This document shows, in pieces, positions 38,650-64,000 of a stretch of 64,000 nt of DNA. The translations under genes were made by a program, and so were the position numbers. Position 1 is the first letter of the stretch. Each line of letters begins with the position of its first letter. This DNA is from Xiphias gladius (taxonomy: Eukaryota; Chordata; Actinopteri; Istiophoriformes; Xiphiidae). The notes below the pieces were generated by a model. The model searched no databases and was not told where the DNA came from. It saw nothing but the letters and a program-made list of their open reading frames with translations. The DNA is taken from positions 10,615,206 through 10,679,205 of the forward strand of contig NC_053417.1 in the NCBI RefSeq assembly GCF_016859285.1, read 5' to 3'.

Positions 38650-40730
38650 TTGGTGGAGGGAGCTGTCAGTCAGAGCTGTTCACCAATCAAAGGTGGCTAG
38701 ATGCCCCCCCCCCCCCCCCCCATCTCTCCACCATCGTCCCCAGTCTTTAGCAATTTTTTTTTAAATTCAACTGCACTAATATTATGTTGTCATGTCAACC
38801 ATTGTTATGGCAACCACTATGAAAAACACATAGGAGAGAGATCTAGTCTGAAAAATTAATTTATAAAAAGTTTAAAAATAAATAAATAAATAAATTTAAA
38901 AAAAAAGAAGAGTTTGTGGATACTTCTTCACTTAGGTCTTCTCTTAGGTCTAGTTCACAAAATAATGGTTGCTTGACATTGTGATCAGAGATCTGTTAAT
39001 TATGGTTGGTGTTAGAATTATGTCAATGAGAAAACAAAAAATAATAAGAGTACTGTTTTCTTCTCATCAGTGCATAACTGTGAGTCAGGATAAAGCCCAT
39101 CTACTTGAACGATGCTCTCTGTTGAAAGTGTGTCTGTAGGTGTATGGATGTGTGTGTCTTTTTATGTGTCTGAGTGTGTGTTGGACAACAGTGCTATTGC
39201 TGAGCCCCTCACTGTCCAACCGTTAGTTGAATTCATTTTCATTTTAGTAAACGAGACCCTGTCTGTTAGTAAGATAAAGAGACACACAGCGGTTGTATTT
39301 CATGAAAACGTTTTGAAAGGTGCTGGAAGAGAATATAAGAAGGAACAGACTTGAGTTTCATTTTTTTGTAATGTTTTTTTTTCCTCTCTATGAAATAACT
39401 TTTGTATGGGACAAGCCAAGGAAATAATGTGGTTCATCCTATCAGGTTCCTTAGCCAGTTTACATCAACCACTTGTCACACTTTTGGTTTTTAATTTTTT
39501 TTTTTTTTTTTATAAATATCCTGATTCCACATCCTGTGAGATTTCCCTTAATGGTTGTATATCACTAATAATTTTATGAACTTAGAAATGAAGTTTTTTC
39601 GTACAATTCTCTGAATCATGTCACAACACATCTGTTTCCCAACAGACCAAGAAAACTATGTGAGTGAATCTGACAACACCCAGTTTTTTTGACATTTGCG
39701 AGGTCCACACCAAATCTGGTACAGTTCAGAAAAACCCACCTTGATAACCCACTTACATTTCACATGCTGTGTCATTTATCGCTGTGAAGAACTACTTGTA
39801 ACTGTGGTGTGATGGAGACTATGTAATTATCTGTTGACATAACACCCACCCAAACTTTCACCCTCCAGCCATGAGATAAATATCCGGAAAAAGGACTGAA
39901 TTTTGAGATGGAACATTTACAAAAACCCTGAGTCAATAGAGAGTACAGTTTGTCCTTTGATTGTATGAACGAATGGCTGGAAAACCTAAATGCAGAGAGC
40001 GATAATGTCTTACTTGGATCTATTGAGTCCGTGTGTTACTGTGGATTTGGAGTAATATCCTCCCTCTGTCTCATATCACTGTTTGAGCTCTCCTCCACAC
40101 ACTTCCCTGCCCCAAGAGTACTGGCATCTCTAGCTGTATTTACAAAAAAAAAAAAAAAAAAAAAGAAGGAAAAAAAAAAAGAAAAATTTTTAAAAGAAAA
40201 GTGAAAAAGAAAGCAGATTATGCAATTTCTACACTTGGAGATTTGTACATATGTACAGTTAATGTGTTTTATTTTGATTTTATATTGTTAGAGAAAGAGA
40301 CGAGAGAAAAAAATGAATTGTGAATTTTTCTGGGAATTGTAATTAAGTATTTTTCTCATTCTACCCCTTGCTTTCAACTTATGTTTAAAAAGACGATTAA
40401 ATTGTGGACTGTAGCTTTCTTTTTTATATGGGAGTCTTTTTTATTTAATATTAAACTATTTACAGAAAAGTTACCTTGTGTTGACTTCTGTTCAGAAGGA
40501 TGTGAGCAACTTTATGATGCTGTTTATACTGTAAGTATCTGAATTTGCCTTCAACTCTCGCAGGTAAAGTAAGGATTATATTGGACAGTTGCACAACATT
40601 GTTTGCTGTTAGGACAAAATGTATCAGGAAATCCGTTTGTAGTAATTGATATCTTTAAAAAAAAAAAAAAAAAAAGTCTCATAGTTGTACCCTGTTTAAG
40701 TGATTATAAGATTACAAATTTTACAATAAA
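38650..40730 (+). other. mbd6: mbd6 3' UTR with candidate poly(A) signal at 40725-40730
   Basis: There is no further coding sequence after the TGA at 38647-38649. The stretch holds a C-run at 38704-38720, an AATA repeat near 38877-38896 and several A-runs (40142-40164, 40657-40675). AATAAA at 40725 would give a UTR of about 2.1 kb; earlier hexamers within the AATA repeat are possible. Confidence 0.5.
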
Positions 40731-41399
40731 TCAAGAGGAGTTCCAATGAGAGCCTACTTGAGGACAACAGAGTTACAGTAACCGTTTACTGCAGTTAGTC
40801 ATTCCTAACCTGTGAGCAGGTGTAGTAGAGGTTTAAGTGTTGGGTTTCCACTCGTGTTACCCTGCCAATGACAAAATCCAGGGGCAACTACAACAGTGTT
40901 TTAAGTTATCGATTATTAGTGCAGCGTTATTGACCTTCAGAAACCCACAAAACCAGTTTATTACCCCAGTGAAGGATGTTATGTTTTCAGTTCTGTTGGG
41001 TTTTGTTTCTGTTTATTTGCTGTCAGGTTACCTGTTTTAATGCAGATAACTATCCAGTTTTCTTGTTTACATTTTCTATTTTGGGTATTGTGCAGCCTTC
41101 ATGTACTGTATACGTGCTCGATGACTGCTTTTCTAGATTGTACGGAAAGTGTGAGATTTTTTTTTTTTTTTTTTAAATCGGCGTGATAATGTGTTTTCAG
41201 GGTTTGACATTGTGCTGCATCATTCCTGCCTCATCAGACACTGTAATGCTTTTTCAAGGTGAGGCCTAAACTCGTCTTGTAATCAATAGTCCTCATTGCC
41301 TTCCCATAAAGGGTTCTCGTACCTTCCAAGAAATACAGTCAGGCACTGGAGAGGGGCTCGAGTAAGGCTGTGATGATTAGTCACTGCATCAGCGGGCCT

Positions 41400-42062
41400 G
41401 GTGGCAGCTGTACAGAATCTGATGAAGTTAGCCCTCATTCGTCTGCCCGGATGTGACGCCGCAGCACGGGGCTCTGGCTTCCGCCTGCTTATGAGGATGC
41501 TGAGCTGTTGATGCTGAGGCTCTGGGTACCACTTTAAAGAGACGGATGCAGACCACGCCCTTCCTCCACCCGCCGATAGAGAGCGCCGCGGCGACCAAAG
41601 CAGGCCGATCACCAGCGGCTTTACCTCACTGTCCTTCCAGCAGCATCTCACCTTCAACCGTCCGGACGCAGATCCACCACCGCGCCTGAAAAGAAGAGGA
41701 AAATCAAAGCGACCAACATAGGAAATCGAGCAACATCGGAGTCGGTGGTTTTAATGATGTAGGGCATCGTTTTGCGGTTTGACATCTAATATAGCCTGGC
41801 CGCCTCACTGCGACACGGAAACACCGTCCAGCTGCGCATAAATAAACTGCCTCCTCTCTCAGCTTGTCGGGATAAAACCGTCCCCCCTCTCCGCCGCCCT
41901 CAGAGTCCTGTCGACGAAGACGGGCGAAGTCTCTGCGCATTCCCCGTCGTTTATCTTGACGCTCGGATCAGGCCCCGATCAGCGTCCGATCGCCTCCAAC
42001 CTCAGCAGCATCTTTCCTGCCAGCAGAGAAGCAGTATCCTTCCTCCTCATTCAATCTGCGCA
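41400..42062 (+). promoter_or_regulatory. kif5a: kif5a promoter and 5' UTR, CpG-rich
   Basis: CpG density rises sharply from about 41400 and continues through the first coding exon and into intron 1, as expected for a CpG-island promoter. No TATA box is evident, and the transcription start cannot be placed exactly. The 5' UTR appears unspliced up to the ATG at 42063. Confidence 0.6.
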
Positions 42063-60525
<18,463 letters not shown>

Positions 60526-60550
60526 TCCCACTGTAACTAAGTACACTGAA

Positions 60551-60551
<1 letters not shown>

Positions 60552-60581
<30 letters not shown>
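60552..60581. repeat. (CA)n microsatellite, about 15 units
   Basis: A CA tract in the kif5a 3' UTR, 27 nt after the main stop codon. Confidence 0.95.
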
Positions 60582-60582
<1 letters not shown>

Positions 60583-60845
60583 CCCTGTTTTATTATATTT
60601 GTGGCGACCTGTCATTGACATAATGCATTCCCTAGCCCCTTATCCGAACCTTAACCATCACAACTAAATGCCTAACCCTGATCCTAACCCCAACCCTAAA
60701 ACCAAGTCTTAACCCTCAATCATTAATTTAACCTTGTGGGGTACAGCATTTTGGTCCCCACAAAGCTGTCAGACTGTTTAAGTGTATAGTGGGCACCTGG
60801 TTTTCAGATCCCACAAATATAGTATAACAAGCCCAGCCAGCCTGG
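60582..60845. repeat. Dispersed repeat with CCTAAC-rich interior
   Basis: Interspersed CCTAACCC-like words (60660-60720) are followed by TTGTGGGGTACAGCATTTTG, then GTCCCCACAAAGCTGTCAG, and end ATAGTATAACAAG. This arrangement next to a CA repeat is a familiar percomorph repeat. The telomere-like words are part of it, not a chromosome end. Confidence 0.55.
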
Positions 60846-60930
60846 TGGTACTCTTTAATCAATCAATAATCACATTTTTTCATTTCTGTGTTTCTCCAAA
60901 CGATGACTTCCTTTCATTGTCTCTCTCCAG

Positions 60931-61042
60931 AAGACGACCAAACACTGTATCCGTCCAAGGACCCTCCCTGCCCATCTGCATGCAGCCTGTCTCCCTGTCC
61001 CTCCACTGCATCACTGATGAAGATGATGATGAAGATCTGTAG
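60931..61042 (+). CDS. kif5a: Possible alternative last exon of kif5a (B)
   Basis: A strong CTCTCTCCAG acceptor opens a frame in the phase left by the donor at 59838. It encodes 37 residues beginning RRPNTVSVQG and ending in an acidic TDEDDDEDL before TAG. It could equally be untranslated sequence; one frame in three would match by chance, and an open run of 37 codons is not rare. Confidence 0.25.
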
Positions 61043-63740
61043 CCCTGTAGTCCCGTCCTCCCCTGCTTTTATGGTGACCACTTTCATCCTTAGGTTTGGG
61101 GTCCAGTCCCTTCCAGTTCAGTCAGTGCAAGAAACAAATGAAATCAGATTTTTATATTATAGAATGTCACTCACTAATGACCACAATTTGTCAAAAGATA
61201 TCACTGATGCTGATTACCTCCTGAGGTGTTTGAACTGAAGTGGGGCTGACTCCATCCCTGATTACTTAGTACACACATGTTGTAAATAAATAGTGCTGTA
61301 TAATCCAGTAGAGGTTTTCGACCAGCAACTGTTTGTGTGAATGCACAGCCTCCACTGTCCCCTGCACACATCTTCTTAAGGGCATCATGTGGATGACATA
61401 CTGTAGGCAGACATGACCTTTTTCTCTGTGTTAAATAAGAGTATAGTGTGTAATGCCAGCTTGTAACAGAAGACCCACACTCTGCATGCATGTCGCTTAG
61501 CGGGTTAGCTTTCATATCTTTGCATGTGTCATGATTCCACTCAGGAGCTGGTATGTTGCGAGTGAACTTACTGATCAACTCCGACAGATGGCACAGAAAG
61601 CGAGAGCTGGTTTCCCTTAATCCTGATCCTGGTCTTAGTGCTTAAGATTTTCTATTGTCAATTTGAGTAAAAGACTGGGATGTTGTGGTTTTATCACAGG
61701 AAAAATGACAAAAACAACATCTGGGTCTAGTTTTTATTTAAGAGAGGATGACCTCAGATGTACAATGAGTGAGGGAAACCCAGCCCAGACTTGGAGTTTG
61801 TATACAGGAAACCTTTTGTAATTGCTTTGATACTGTGATGTTGCAGCTGTATGATGCCGTTGTACACTTCAGGTAATGCTGCCCATATTCATTTAATGTG
61901 GCTCCCGCCCTGCATTACACCCACACTTTGAGTCTTCTTACCGAGCCTTAATAAGAACTGATTTCTCATGATCAAACTAACGTGCTGTCATGTGCATACA
62001 TTTGTAATTACTACCTCTAGAGCTTCTTATTATATACACTTATAGCAAGTATACTAAGATATCATCTTTTCAAATGCTAAATAGTAGCAGATCTTAGAGT
62101 TTCTAGAGTAAGTTGTAACTTTAGTACACCCATAGCTGCAAGTAGAATTAAAAGCTCTTTTTAGAGCAGTAGTTTTGGCCTCCTGCAAGTTCATGCATAT
62201 ACAGATTCCTTCTCCATTATATAACAGGATCAGAACTGGGTAGAAAAAGTTCCAAAAATGTTCCTACTGCAGGAGAATAACCGAAAGTCTGGGTTCACCA
62301 CACCAGGACAGGTCAGGTAGCGTCAAGTTCATTGTCAAAGGAGACATATACCACATCAGATTTAAACATTTTCCTAATTTTTTGAACTTTTGAGGCTTAA
62401 ATGATGATGCCTACAAAGTTAGTTTTAATTAAAAGTAAAACTATTGACATATTTAACTTGCCTTTTCTAAATTTGATTTTCAAACAGAAATTTAGTAAGA
62501 TCTCAGAACCTGTTGAGACTGTATAGATGCTATTCAGTGATTCAGTGTTTTTTAATCAGATCCATCAAAAGTCCAATGATCAGGGAATGTCTTGAAACTA
62601 GTCCCAAGCTGAGCAGCCACCAGTCTGGCATGGACAGATAGTTTGACAGAAGCTTGTAGCTTGTTTTCAGGTTGTGCTGTAATTCTTCTATTAAAAATCC
62701 TGACCAGCCAATCAGGATAGAAGAAACGGAGCATGTCCTAGGCAGACGAAGAAAATATGAATGTGTTTGGACTGAGCAGAGTCACTGAATTAAAGGTCAG
62801 ACTAGAGCAGAAGCTAATTGTGCCTTTAGATATTATAAATGACTTGAAATTTTTAAAAAATGAGAGAGATGTAATTTGGATTTCCATTTATAGTTTGTAT
62901 TTACTCTTTGATCAGACTTATTTAATTGCCATTCAAATTGTCTCTGATCTGATTGTTCTGAGTTTGACTGAGCGTCTAGACTCTACTGGACTTGTTCTGA
63001 TTTAGCCCAGGTAGGAACTCAGTATGATCCTCCTCAGTTGTCTGATCGATAAGAGCTTCATTCATGACAGCACCGCTCGGTCTCAAGATCTTACTGGCAT
63101 TAACATCTCAGGGCTTCACATTCACAGTCACAGCGACCATGGGCCACCACCACTGTCTCCCTCATCAACTTAAAACTATGTGATCGCTGATGAACAATCA
63201 GGTCAGTGTGTGTTCTTCGAGGCTTAGCAGGGGAACGGGATGAAAAATCTAATATTACAGAAATAACATCATTTTATACATATGTAACATTTCCATTCCA
63301 GCACATGAAATCCAAAATGAAATAATCCCTCAGCCGCACCCTGGTCAGACCCTACTGTGTGTGTGTCCAAGCCGACCCTCTATTTGGCATCATGTTTTAA
63401 GTGTAATAATTTTAAAGGAGGGGGAATGTGTACTAAATTGTCACCTGCTGTTCCACTGTCTGATTTTAGCATATCTAAAATTTATGTGCTATATATTGTT
63501 AATCTTGTAAGTAAAATAGCGTGCCATTACATAGTAAAATGCAAAAGAAAGGTACACGCTAACTTTGTTCTAAGAAATGTTTGTTTTCTTTATTTCTGTA
63601 TGCCAATACTGTAGCGTCAACATGATTATGTGAAGAATCACCGTGCAAAATTTCTGTATATATAGACTCATCACTATGCTGTATTGTATGTGAACCATTG
63701 TGTTGTAGTAAAAAGCTCAATAAACTTGTAGAAAGGAGTT
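61043..63740 (+). other. kif5a: kif5a 3' UTR with two poly(A) signals
   Basis: No conserved coding sequence is seen. AATAAA at 61285-61290 offers a proximal end (0.76 kb UTR). AATAAA at 63719-63724, preceded by T/G-rich sequence, offers a distal end (3.2 kb UTR), in line with long neuronal 3' UTRs. The assignment of the distal part to kif5a is inferred. Confidence 0.5.
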
Positions 63741-64000
63741 TGTTAAAGGGAATCATTTGGGTCCAAAGGATTGTTTGAATATCATGGATGATATCATTAG
63801 AAAAAGGGAGGAATGACAGAAGTGGGGTGTACAACAAACAGGTTGCCCCTCGGTGTCAGCCGAAAATGGCTCTGTCTAGTGGACCGAAAAAGAAATTATA
63901 ACTGCTAAAGATTTAATTGAATGAAGTGCCACTTTTTTGGCTGACTTTTCCTCCTCTTTCAGCAAATCTTCTCTTAGAAGAAGCAGCTGCCTTCAACTCA
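63741..64000. other. Downstream flank with an acceptor-like site at the window edge
   Basis: TTTTCCTCCTCTTTCAG ends at 63961 and looks like a 3' splice site. The 39 bases after it are open in two frames (one reads NLLLEEAAAFNS). This may be the first visible exon of the next gene, but nothing identifies it. Confidence 0.2.

Noticed and set aside
40760-41280. DCTN2 between mbd6 and kif5a, as in human
   Set aside because: No dynactin-2 coding sequence is seen in the short gap.
60660-60720. Telomere-like CCTAAC words
   Set aside because: Irregular and embedded in a dispersed repeat; not a telomeric array.

Overview
This window is vertebrate nuclear DNA and almost certainly from a teleost fish, probably a percomorph. 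It holds intron-split genes, CpG-rich promoters, CA/GT microsatellites and several dispersed repeats of fish type. Five protein-coding genes can be supported from spliced reading frames. Exons were joined by hand from GT/AG sites and phase, so boundaries are predictions, but every gene model keeps frame from start to stop (shmt2 is partial).

Layout: (1) 1-2068, minus: the first two coding exons of shmt2 (mitochondrial serine hydroxymethyltransferase); the rest lies left of the window. (2) 2738-8112, minus: nxph4 (neurexophilin), a signal-peptide exon plus one large exon, 299 aa. (3) 8.1-15.2 kb: no gene recognised; it contains a CA repeat, a CpG-bearing patch with NRF1-like and ZNF143-like motifs, a broken hAT transposase copy and a short inverted-repeat element. 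(4) 15.68-20.33 kb, minus: stac3, 12 coding exons, 333 aa, C1 domain plus two SH3 domains. (5) 20.4-25.9 kb: divergent promoter interval with a 0.4 kb foldback element, a CpG-rich patch and a non-coding mbd6 exon. (6) 25.99-38.65 kb, plus: mbd6, 11 coding exons, 1,695 aa, with one 2.5 kb coding exon. (7) 42.06-60.53 kb, plus: kif5a, 28 coding exons, 1,042 aa, with a long 3' UTR to about 63.74 kb and two possible alternative last exons.

The genes are not a pathway. They are a conserved neighbourhood: in human 12q13.3 the order includes NXPH4, SHMT2, NDUFA4L2, STAC3, later MBD6, DCTN2, KIF5A. The fish window keeps this order with several human neighbours missing between stac3, mbd6 and kif5a. 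Functions are varied: mitochondrial one-carbon metabolism (shmt2), a secreted neurexin ligand (nxph4), muscle excitation-contraction coupling (stac3), chromatin (mbd6) and axonal transport (kif5a).

No new multi-gene system was found. The points most worth a second look are the 3' end of kif5a (three phase-compatible last exons, and a long open frame reached if the 40-nt penultimate exon is skipped), the in-frame skippable giant exon of mbd6 next to a 65-bp GT repeat, and the promoter-like patch near 10 kb with no gene attached.
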